A DNA stretch of 41,853 nt from Hirudo medicinalis (Eukaryota; Annelida; Clitellata; Hirudinida; Hirudinidae), in NCBI GenBank assembly GCA_011800805.1, contig MPNW01000467.1, positions 74,109 to 115,961 of the forward strand, in the 5' to 3' direction. The notes below the pieces were generated by a model. It was not told where the DNA came from. It made no database searches and was given only the letters and a program-made list of their open reading frames with translations. The translations under genes were made by a program, and so were the position numbers. This document shows, in pieces, positions 1-9,800 of the stretch. The first letter of the stretch is position 1; each line of letters opens with the position of its first letter.

Positions 1-426
1 AATTGAAGCTGAACCACATGTGCAAGATTTCAAGTAATTCTAACATTTTTATTCTAATTAAAAATAATAAATTTAATTAAAATTAATTCCACAAATTTTA
101 AGTCTGTAAGCATAAGCCATGAATGAACTATCAAAAGCAAATCAACATAATATGTCTAATTTATATTTTTGTTACAAATAAGAAAAAAGCCCACGACGGG
201 TGAGTCATGTTATTATTCTAAACATAAAATGAAACTCAAAGGAAACCTAAGAATAGAAACAAAAAAGTAGAACAAAACAATATTCAATAATGTAGCTGAA
301 GAACAAGTCGTAACATATTTACAATGAAGCAATGAAAAAATAAAATAAAACAACATTCAATCAAAAAATTTGAACAAAACAATCTTCATAACACTTCAAA
401 AACATGGCAGTGATGAAACCAATTAG
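1..426. other. Gene-free flank of the hAT relic
   Basis: AT-rich sequence with no convincing coding potential on either strand. It lies downstream of the end of the minus-strand hAT transposase and is probably element 3' flank or host DNA. I could not identify a terminal inverted repeat or target-site duplication here, so the left border of the transposon stays undefined. Confidence 0.5.
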
Positions 427-2750
427 TTATTTGCTGCTGTGCTGGCATACATTTTGTTCACTAAAAAAAACACGAAATTCCAAATTCTTTGAAACCTTGT
501 TGCGCTTTTTGGCTGACAGGTCGCCACATAACGAGAAAACCCTTTCAGAGTAAGCTTGAGAGGCAGGTGCTGATACGAGATCCTGAGCTATCGATGTTAG
601 TAATGGGTAAAGTATTGCTGAATCGTTGGTAATCCAAAAGTGAAGGCCAACATCACTGTGAATGTCCATTTTGGTTGATAAGTAGGAAATGTAGGATATC
701 AGTTCTTGATCAATTCTTGGAACATGCTGAGTTGCTGCATCTGCATCAACCCTGCTGAAGCAATCATGTGCTAGGAGTTTGAACCACTTTAAAGATGGTG
801 CTGATGTCACTGCTGTGGTGTTAGGTATGTCCCCACATGGCACTGCAGATGTAGATTAACTCGGTAAACGTGTTGTATAAATGCTGCATCTGAAATAGCT
901 GCATTTGGACTTACTGATGGATAATCAATCTGCAATGGAATAATTAACAGACATCTTGGGATATGTTAGTTCTAAATATTGAGCAATAACTTAAGATAAT
1001 CAATTAACACTAAACAATAAAGTTCTAAGCACAAAATATACTAAAGTTGCACGTTTCCGTACAGTATTAGTAAAGTGTACTAACCAAGTTGCGGATGTAC
1101 TGCTTTGCTGCTCTCAGTAGAGTTGCCATGTCATCTTGTAACATACAAATTCCAACACTTGGATCAAGCAGACAAGCTGCAGCAGGTAATATATCAACTT
1201 CAGAACAGTCAGGATCCAAGAAACAAGCAAAACGATCATTGATAGATCGATACAACAATTGTGACAGTTGCTTATTAACAGTGGGATCTTTTAAACCCAG
1301 TTTAAGCTCCAATAAAGATGGTATAATCTGTGACATTGACAAATTGTTACTTTGCAGCAGGTCGGTTTGCTGTTTGAAAGGCTGTAGAGTTTTAACAATG
1401 TTATCAATCTGTGACCAGTCGTTATGCAACAATGGGCAATCCACTTTCATCTCCTTAAGTTCGATTTTCACCATCAACATTCTGTCCAGCATCAAATAGC
1501 AGGAGTTCCATCTTGTCGTGCAATCAATGTAAGACATATCAATGTAAGACCAGTTTTCAACATTAGCTTTTCAGTTGCTACAGATGACGACTTCACCATC
1601 CTGACTAACTGTCTTGCTTTCAAAATTAGATTGTGGTATGACTTCAGTTTGTCAATGCTTNTTTTCAACATTAGCTTTTCAGTTGCTACAGATGACGACT
1701 TCACCATCCTGACTAACTGTCTTGCTTTCAAAATTAGATTGTGGTATGACTTCAGTTTGTCAATGCTTTTCAGAACAAGTTGGAGAGTGTGAGCCAAACA
1801 TGGTAATCTTTTAATGGTAACTGATACTTGACCATAGCTTGACAGTATTAGATCTACATTGTGGTCTTTGTCAATTCATAAACATTGTTATCATCTGATA
1901 TTCTATCATTTTCTTCATCAATTTCAGTGAGAACCGATTCAGATTTTGCTTCATTATCTGCAGATTCTTCGTCTTCACTGGTCAATTCTTCATCAGACCT
2001 CTTGTCTGCAAACTGTACAGCATTTGCACTCAATACATTTGCAGTTTTTACAACTCTTATCATATTGCTACCTTTATCTGTGATGATTGCAAGTATCTTA
2101 GCAGTTGGAATATTCCAGTCAACTAGTGACTGTAAGATTTTTTCTGCCAGCATATCATCAGCATGGGGATGGGCAATGCTATACAGGTTAAGCAACACGT
2201 GAACTGGTACATGATGAGATGGATGGAAAAATGATGCTGAAATAGCCATGTAAGAACCGGTAAAACTTTTTTTGGACCAACAGTCTGTTGTTAAAACTAC
2301 TTTTCGACTTAATTCCAAGTCTTTTTTCACAACACTGGCTGTTTTTTTGTAGTATTCTTCCATGAGTTTGTTAACTTTACAGGAGCCTGAAGGCATACAA
2401 TTAATATTAAAAGGCAAATTGACATACATAGTAATGAAATCATATTTCGCCTACTTTACACTTAGTACTAGATTATTAGCAATGGTGACTAAATTACCTG
2501 GTAATAAGAAACGGGGATCCAAAGCTGAGCAAAAGTTTTTAAACTCAGGATATTTAAGTAACTGTGTTGAAAGACAACTGTTTGCAAACAGTAAAATAAG
2601 AACATCTTCACGCTTCCTGTGTTCATTTGAAGCTGGTTCCCAAGTACGCCTTGCTGGACACAACAATAACGACTTTGTTTGTTAAATGGTGGCACTGACT
2701 GGAACTGCAGATGTAGTCGTTGTGACCTCACTGGCATTTGCATCAGAACT
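427..2750 (-). pseudogene. hAT-family transposase, decayed, with one intron
   Basis: A cut-and-paste DNA transposase read on the minus strand in several pieces. From its N-terminal side: a stretch ending in FKNFCSALDPRFLLPG (about 2666-2510), resembling the pre-catalytic part of ZBED/hAT proteins; the catalytic start with KVVLTTDCWSKK and ITDKGSN (2395-1854); LPCLAHTLQLVLKS (about 1805-1760); CTTRWNSCYLMLDRML (1537-1067); and the C-terminal hATC dimerisation domain with SAPASQAYSERVFS (843-427). Between PRFLLPG and SCKVNKLMEE there is a plausible intron of about 125 bp with CAG/GTAATT donor and TTCAG acceptor, preserving frame. The frame is broken near 1530 by a short tandem duplication, and again between 1067 and 843. 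No BED finger could be read upstream. The element is very likely inactive. Confidence 0.85.
1554..1768. repeat. Perfect 107-bp direct duplication around a single N
   Basis: Bases 1554-1660 recur without a mismatch at 1662-1768, with one undetermined base (1661) between. Both copies code for the same stretch of the hAT transposase. A perfect duplicate flanking a lone N is what results when two overlapping contig ends are joined without merging. It is most likely an assembly artefact, not biology. Confidence 0.9.
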
Positions 2751-3640
2751 GGTACTGGGATGCTGTAAAGTTATACAACTGACTGAATGAGTGGAGCACA
2801 AAAGTTACCGATGGTGACCTCATTAAGTTTAAATAAAAATAAATAAGATGTTGACAATTGATACAGTAATAAAAATTATTAACAGCAATAGAGCACACAT
2901 TTGCACAGCTGGCAACTGCACATATTTATATGTGAAGTATGAAGTTGTAGTGAATGGATGGGGGTCGTCCACAAGAGACGTCGCAAAAATTTGCTGATTT
3001 TTTTTACTCGCACCTTTCCCTTTTCGCATAAAAATATTTATATATAAATTTATTTTAATGAATATACAATTCCATATTCCATTGTTCCATTGAAAAATCC
3101 GATTGTTGTTTTCCCTCTCTGCACAATATTTTATTCAATGTTTCCTTAAAAAGGTTTAAACAATTTATCTAACTCTTAAATTTGATCTTTACATAAAGTT
3201 TATTCGGCAACTTGTGCAATATTAACTTTGTTTACATTACTTATAATTACATCCGGTCTTACTAAATACCCGTAGGCTCCAAAAATTATCAAAATTTACA
3301 GCAAAAGTGACGTCTGACAAGCGTTAAGTAAAAAAGTCTGCGGAAAATTGTTTACGTAATAAAGTCATGCTGATATAAAAAGTTCAGTTAACTGATTGGA
3401 CTTTCCAGTTACTACTTTCAAGTTAAAGTTATAGTTATAGTTATTTAGGCGCGGTCAGTTATAGTTATAGTTACAGTTAACTGATTTGGTTTCTGTCAGT
3501 TATTAGTGTTTCCAGTTACAGTTATAGTTAATAGAATTAACACTCTTTACAGATAATAACACTCACTTGTTAACTGAATATTGGCTGAATAAATCCAACA
3601 ATAAACTCGGCATAAATTAAGCCCCGTCGTTTATTACAAG
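2751..3640. other. Non-coding stretch with GTTATA-type short repeats
   Basis: No supported gene. Bases 3375-3535 contain many copies of AGTTATAGTTA and related AGTTAACTG or CAGTTA words. Such subterminal clusters are common in hAT elements, and this block lies on the 5' side of the transposase, so it may be the right end of that element. No matching cluster was seen on the left side (1-430), so the assignment is tentative. Confidence 0.45.
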
Positions 3641-3887
3641 ATAGTAGTGCTGGTTCATTAGGTCTCAACATAACGTATTACAGTACCATTTCCTCAGAGG
3701 TAGTCTACGAAGTACCTTCATGCTTGACAAGCAAATGTATTTATTGAGTACAATATTTAAATCTTATCATTTATAAACTTATTGTCCTTACCGAACAACG
3801 ACAATTAACAAAGAAACCACAACCCATCACATTTGTCTCCGGCCTGATAGAATAGGTATGACCAGTTTTTGGTTTGTAGTGTTCTTT
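3641..3887. repeat. Dispersed 247-bp repeat, copy 1
   Basis: This stretch matches 15615-15861 in the same orientation over the whole 247 bases with no length difference and roughly 90% identity by eye. It begins ATAGTAGTGCTG and ends near GTTCTTT. It has no coding potential that I trust and no visible terminal inverted repeat. It is probably a non-autonomous interspersed element or a piece of a larger one. Confidence 0.85.
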
Positions 3888-4246
3888 TTTTTTTGAGCAA
3901 TTGTATTTATTAACCAAGTACAACAGTAAACCAACGGAAAAAAACAAATAAAATAACTCAAGGGTCAGGCTTAAGGAAACGCACGCTTCCATTATCAGAC
4001 TGACCCTCATTAACACGTTACAAGTATGTACAAAAGTAAACAAAATAGAAAATAAACAACTACTCAAAGAAAACCTTGCAATATGTACAACTTATAAGCC
4101 TTTTTAAATAACAAATAAAGAATATTGAAAGGACGGGATAGAGATTGATCTTCTATTGATAATGGAATTGTAGAATGTAATCTTGGACCATAGCTTTGAA
4201 TGGAAACAAGTTTGAAGGTAGACTTAGCAAATGAGGGACTATATTC
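3888..4246. other. Non-coding stretch before the gypsy relic
   Basis: No supported gene. There is an open minus-strand frame across 3771-4067, but it overlaps the dispersed repeat and has no recognisable domain. No 5' LTR of the following gypsy element was found here, which fits loss of its 5' part. Confidence 0.4.
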
Positions 4247-4826
4247 ATGAGACTAACCTTTAAAGTCAAGTGCGCACCCGGCAATTTTCAAGAGGCTGTG
4301 GATGGCATGCTCGCAGGGTTACAAGGTTGTGCAGCATACCTGGACGACATCATCGTGACTGGTACAACGCTGGAGGAGCACAATCGGAATGTCCATGCCC
4401 TTTCCAAGACGGATTGATGTTCCTCATTATAGTGGATGCTTTCTCCAAGTGGCCTAAAGTAGTTCAGATGTCATCAACGACAGCCACTAGCACAATTAAA
4501 GAGTTAACTAGGATTTTTTCTCAGCAACGATTTCCTAAAGTCGTTCCTGAGTCGTTCTAAAGTAAAGTTCCTGGTGTCGGACAACGGGACATAGTTCACA
4601 TCTCAGGACTTCCAAGGTTACTGTCAGCAGCATGGTATCCAGCACATCTGTTCATCACCATATCACCCTCAGAGCAATGGCCAGGCGGAACGTTTTGTGG
4701 GCACCTTCAAGAGAACCTGTCAGAAGTTGAGAGTGGAGGAAGCCACATCAGATGTGATACAGAAGTTTCTGTAGACTTACAGGTCAACACGACAGACCGT
4801 GCTCGTCTTTAACAGGTCAGAAGACA

Positions 4827-5137
4827 TGTCAGGTCCTAATTCCTCCTGTCGGGAAACTATCTTGTTTTGTCGTTAATGATCGAAAGCTAACTCGTTTTTC
4901 AAAATAAAAATGTATTGGAAGCAAAGAAAACAGCAGCAAAACAATAAGCAGATCGCAACTAAAGTACAATGATCGAATTTCGACGCACACCACTCGTACG
5001 CTCGCTGATACAACTATCGTCTGCCTTCTTCGCGCGCTCGCTCGACACCAATATCACCACGCTCCAACTCTCACTCTAACAGTTCTCAACTTTAACTCGA
5101 CACCAATCACTCTCTTACAAATGTCAGAACCCTGACA
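4827..5137. mobile_element. Solo LTR (311 bp) inserted in the gypsy integrase
   Basis: The segment starts TGTCAGG and ends CCTGACA, a 7-bp inverted terminal repeat with the TG...CA ends of LTRs. It is flanked by identical 5-bp direct repeats AGACA (4822-4826 and 5138-5142), the target duplication size left by LTR integrases. The reading frame of the host integrase resumes correctly once this segment and one AGACA are left out, so the borders are well determined. It holds no coding sequence and differs from the 3' LTR of the host element, so it comes from a different LTR family. Confidence 0.85.
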
Positions 5138-5661
5138 AGACACCTGTAGAGAACTGCATTGGACGAGAGTTGAGGACTCCGACAAATGATCTTCAGTTCC
5201 AGAGTCGTCTATAACAGGAAGCGATGAAAGGCAAAGCGCAACAGACGCATAAGGTTCATCGCAAGGAGTTTTCTGAAGGGAACACAGTGTACATGAGGAT
5301 ATACGAAGATCCAAGAGGTCAAGGGGCCCCAGGAGTGGTCATCAGGAGACTGGGAACAGTGCTCTACGAAGTCCGATCGAACAACAAGATTGTCAGACGA
5401 CATGCCAATCAGCTGAGGTCAGTGGATGATGCCTTCAATGCCATGCTGGAGACCTTCAACCTGCTTCTGCTGCCCCTCAGCAAACCACATACGGAGCCGG
5501 AAAGTAGCAACCCAGTTGTCACGGATTCTGTCACAAGAGACGGGGAAGATGTTCTTGCTGGACCAGAACAGACTCCACGACAGAAGAGGAAACGCCGGCC
5601 GCCAAGAAGATTGGAGTTGGACACTTCAAGGAAGAAGTACAACTTTTGCTAGGAGGGGAGG

Positions 5662-5996
5662 TGTTGTAGTGAGAGCTACAGAATGGAGCGCGCCAGAAGA
5701 CAATAGAATGTCGACTATAAAGGGCATCTGGCTACCGCTCGCAATCTATCTCTATCTCCCTCTCGCTTAGTGACCGTGTATATTAACCTGTTGTCAGTTA
5801 ATAAGGTCTTAGTGCTCCCGCATGGTCCAATGGTTAGGACTTACACCTCTCACTGTGGCAGCACGGATTCGAATCCCGTTGCGGAAGCGCCGTCCTAATC
5901 ATCTAGCTACGCAACGAACGTTAATGAACAATTAATTATTATAATAAGGTCGTACGTTTTCTAGTTCGTTCTCTTCTCGATTCAAGCAATATAACA
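5662..5996 (+). mobile_element. 3' LTR of the gypsy element
   Basis: Begins TGTTGTAGTG immediately after the polypurine tract and ends ATATAACA. A TATA box (TATAAAGG, 5716-5723) fits the U3 promoter. The LTR is interrupted by a SINE (5809-5941); without it and one copy of its target duplication the LTR is about 192 bp. The 3' border is set only by the TG...CA rule, since no 5' LTR is available for comparison. Confidence 0.75.
5809..5941 (+). mobile_element. tRNA-Glu-derived SINE inserted in the LTR
   Basis: A 133-bp insert flanked by perfect 10-bp direct repeats TAATAAGGTC (5799-5808 and 5942-5951), the signature of LINE-assisted retroposition. Its head (5816-5887) folds like tRNA-Glu with a CTC anticodon: acceptor start TCCCGCA, A box TGGTCCAATGG, B box GGATTCGAATCC. 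Compared with a working tRNA it has an acceptor mismatch, a T-stem mismatch and an extra base in the anticodon arm, so it is not expected to be a functional tRNA. The A and B boxes would form an internal RNA polymerase III promoter. The body ends in an A/T-rich tail. Confidence 0.85.
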
Positions 5997-6814
5997 CGTG
6001 GAATGTTGGCAAAGAAAAACTGTTAATGACAAACTCTTTTCTGTTTGTCTATAACATACTTGATAATTTATTCTTTGTTAAATAAAAGAATGTTTTTGCT
6101 TACATGTTTTTTTGAATCAAATACATATAAATTGCGCATATTTATATTAAGGTTCCCTTGCAATTAAACCACGCCATGGATTTGATAAATCAGAAGACAG
6201 TTTATATTTGCAAGGTACATTACATTTATTAGCAATCAGAAATACTATATTCACGTTTAGCGGTTTATAACACTTCATAACAATGGCACATCTTTGTGGA
6301 ATAAATAGCTCTTGCCATCCAGCGAGCCATGTGAATGGCGACAGGTGCCGAAACTAGTTTCCATGGTGAAGTGTACCACCCATAATGTTTCTCCCATTTG
6401 TAACTCGAGGCCGATAACGAGTTCTAGCTCAGCTATCCTATGCCAATTTGGCCATCTCCCACATCAGCAGCAATAATATTGCCGACCCTCCAATTCCGAC
6501 ATTCAAGTTATTGAGTGTGTAAATGTCCAATGGTTACTTCAACTAACCAGATGGAACTTGCTGACCATGTCTTACGTGATGTCATTACATTGCCACTGAA
6601 TAATTCGATATTAATTTAAATTGCAAATAAGTTGCAAAAAACAATATATATTGTGGGTGATGATCGACAAAAAGTGGCAAAATTGAACATTTATTTCCAT
6701 TGAGCAGTCTTTCTTCTCAGCTACACTTATTTTGCAACACAATAACGATTGTTTCGAGAAAATGCTTAGCTTAGCTGACTGAAAATGTATGGATTAATTT
6801 GTCAATCCAACTGT
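5997..6814. other. Downstream region of the protease gene
   Basis: No coding exon recognised. On the minus strand this is the 3' side of the metalloprotease gene. An AATAAA polyadenylation signal (TTTATT on the plus strand, 6690-6695) lies about 120 bp past the stop codon, so roughly 6670-6814 is probably 3' UTR and the rest intergenic. Confidence 0.55.
6690..6695 (-). promoter_or_regulatory. Polyadenylation signal of the protease gene
   Basis: AATAAA on the minus strand, about 120 bp beyond the protease stop codon at 6815. It is the nearest consensus signal downstream. Confidence 0.55.
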
Positions 6815-9800
6815 TTAGATTACGATGGCTCTAACCGAGGGACTGCACGATTTACAGCAACCAACTTTTACATCTTCCAACTTGCAGAAAATAGGATGGT
6901 ATTTCACTACCTCTTTGCATTTGTAAGATTCTGATTGGAATTCTATTATAACCTTGAGATCCCCACTTCTACAGTAATCTGAAATACAATTTGGATTGTA
7001 GCCTAATAAATATTGTATAACTATTGCAGACAAAATTGGATGTTCGACACAAACTATGTAAGATTTTGTTCGTTAAAAATGATTTCTACTCTTTCCTCTC
7101 ATTAAAATCTTGAAAATGTTTTTTACCCACCTTTTGTTTTGACATTACCACAAGAAGCGCAGCAGTATTTCTGAACTGTATCATTTTTGCAAAGACTGGA
7201 ATCATGTTCAAGCAATTCCTTGCAGTTTGCGTATTTTATTTCGCCCCAAACGCTAGCGATTTCTAAAATACCTTCGAAGTCCCCATGAGGACATGAACCT
7301 AAACGAACTGTTGACTCGATAGAAGTGACGGAACTAGTGTCTGTGATGCTAGCTGATGGTAGATAGGCAGCACAGGTTTGACAACAGAATTGGGTGGAGA
7401 GGTGACACACTGAAGTTTCCATCTCCGAGCAGCCGATGCCTTTGTCTCCATAGAGACAGGTCTCATCCGATGGGTTCTGGACCAGAGCCTGGCAGGATTT
7501 GCAACAGGTTGTGGCGTAATATCCATTATAGCAGTCCCTCGCTTTGAGACTGGAGCATTCATCTACGGTGTCTTGACAACCTGTTCGTCGAACCAACTGA
7601 ATGTATCAATAAATTTCTGATATTATTATTTTAACTATAAGCTTGTGATTTGCACTCGTTGGAAGCACAGTTTGAAGTAAATAATTTAAAGTAACTTTTG
7701 CAGCAACGTATCTCCTCCAGTGGTAGCATTATTACGATCATTGGTATTACTAACTCATTAAACGTATTTGCTGTAATTCAGTCTCATCTCCAGGCTTACA
7801 GGTTAGCTTAATGGGTTGCGTTCTTGCATGTAACGTTATAGGCAGCGACTGTAATGTGCCGCCTTCGCAACCCAGCCTGCACCGCCAAGGAAAGTGGAAA
7901 GATAACTTGTTTGTAATTTTAGTGTCGAAATTTTTACGGTTTGTGCTTTTATCATTTTTTAACAAGTAGCTATGTATTTGCTAGGGCTAGGTAGTACTTT
8001 AACATCAGAATCGGTTTCTTAAGACACTCAAAATGTCGCCTTTATACAAATCTCAAATCACCTTCACTCGTCCTGTTTCCTTCGCATGACGCACAGCAAC
8101 TATTTTTTACATTTTCATCCTTACACAGGTCTGGGTTTTTGATGACTGCGTCCTTACACAGCACTTTCTTTGAGTTGTAGACAAGTGAATGTTTGATGTC
8201 ACCGTTAATACACCTTCCTAGTAAGATTGGAATTGAGTATGACCATTTTTAAAAAAATGAATTAGCAAAAATATAATTTCTAATTTACTTACAATAAATC
8301 AAAGTTCATTCAATGTCTATGATAAACATTTATCGCAAACATTATCGTTTTCAAATGTTTAGTTAAACGCTTTTATTAAATGCAACATTTTGGCTACCTG
8401 GAGCTCTTGGAGCCCTGCTATCTCTTATACATTTTCCTCTGCGACACCAAGCCCCATTTGAACAGGTGGTTCCATCCATTGCGTTGAACAAATCATCTGT
8501 TTTGCATTTGTTTTCGTGGTAGCATCTGATAATCTGGCATATTTCTTGATCGCTTTCGTTCCCCTGCATTTGAAAAGATTTTTATCAATTTTACTTGTTT
8601 TAGGCGCTTTTCTTTTAGATGCCTCTGACACTGTACAAAGGGCGCTATATAAGTTAACTATTATTATTGCGATGATACTCTTAAACGACGCGTAAAATAA
8701 ATATATTGGGAGAATCGATAGGCTATTGATTTATTGAGCCATAGTCCTGGCATTTTTCAAAACGCTGGCCCCTTATCCAAGTATTGCTCCACATAACTTT
8801 ATATTAAAATTTAAGGCTTAGATTCCATGTTGTTACAATGTTTTGCAATTGATAGAATAATTCTCTCTGGTGAGGCACTCTGCATCAGCATTTAAACTCA
8901 GACATATATATCTCTATTGGTTCGCAGCAATACCCTATATAAATAATTCGAATTTGAAAACACTTCGTTTTCTTGTATTATTCTCTTATTCTTCTCCATT
9001 AACGAATTGACATAACATAGGGATCTGTGGCTGATGTGCCTAGAGGACCGTCATTTCGGGTGATATCTTTCATGCGTGCTGGGGCTGTGTCTACTTTGAT
9101 TGCAGCTCACGAACAGCGGAATATGAATCAGGCATGTACGAATGTTTTATGAAAACAATTTAACGATATTAAACGAGTAAAATATATAACAAGTATATAC
9201 AATTTTTAAGCCAAAGTTCTTACGCCGCAGTAGAAAGACTCAGGCCCATAAACTATTTTGCACTGCTCATCGAGATCGTAGAGTTGTCCTGGATACAAAT
9301 GTAAAAAGATATCCCTCTCTCGGATCTGGTTGAAATCTTCTCCTCCATCCGTCAAACAATTCTTCTGCCAACTACAGTTCAAATTCAATATATGGTAGCA
9401 ATTGAACAAGCAAATATTTCGGAAACCACCATGAGCTTAATAATAAGACTGTATGATGAACTAGCTAAAGAACCCGGCGCTACAGCGGGTATTTTAAAAG
9501 ATTAAGTGACAAAAATAATGAGATAATAAAAGACATTTGATTGAATAGCTTTTTATTAAATATGCATCGGTTACTTTACTTTATCGGCATGACTTATTTC
9601 GAAGAACGTCTGGCCAATCAGAGTGCATGAATAAGTGATAAACAGACATTCTCCTTTTATATTTAAGTGCTTAAATGCATACATTTAAAATTTACATTAT
9701 GAAATATGTACTAAATTTATTGTTTAATGAATGTTGACGATTCGATAAAAACGCCATATTTGTAGCGATTGGCTTGACCTATTTCAGGTCAGCTTCAAAG

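Larger units (their letters stand above)
4247..5996 (+). mobile_element. Ty3/gypsy LTR retrotransposon relic with nested insertions
   Basis: Remnant of a gag-pol retrotransposon. Bases 4247-4417 encode the reverse transcriptase palm with the YLDDIIV active-site motif. They run abruptly (about 4403-4410) into the integrase core (IIVDAFSKWP), so RNase H and the integrase zinc finger are deleted. The integrase is then frameshifted and stopped, although the SDNG and SNGQAERF signatures of the DDE core remain readable at about 4578-4700. The integrase C-terminal segment (VRRHANQLR) continues to a stop at 5650. A polypurine tract (AGGAGGGGAGG, 5651-5661) directly precedes the 3' LTR. No 5' LTR, gag or protease is present. 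The copy cannot be active. Confidence 0.92.

Noticed and set aside
1089..1792. Plus-strand frames over the hAT region
   Set aside because: Antisense shadows of the transposase on the minus strand.
3771..4067. Hydrophobic minus-strand frame
   Set aside because: It overlaps the 247-bp dispersed repeat and has no family motif or splice context.
5816..5887. A functional tRNA-Glu gene
   Set aside because: Acceptor and T-stem mismatches, an extra base in the anticodon arm, and flanking target duplications show it is the head of a SINE.
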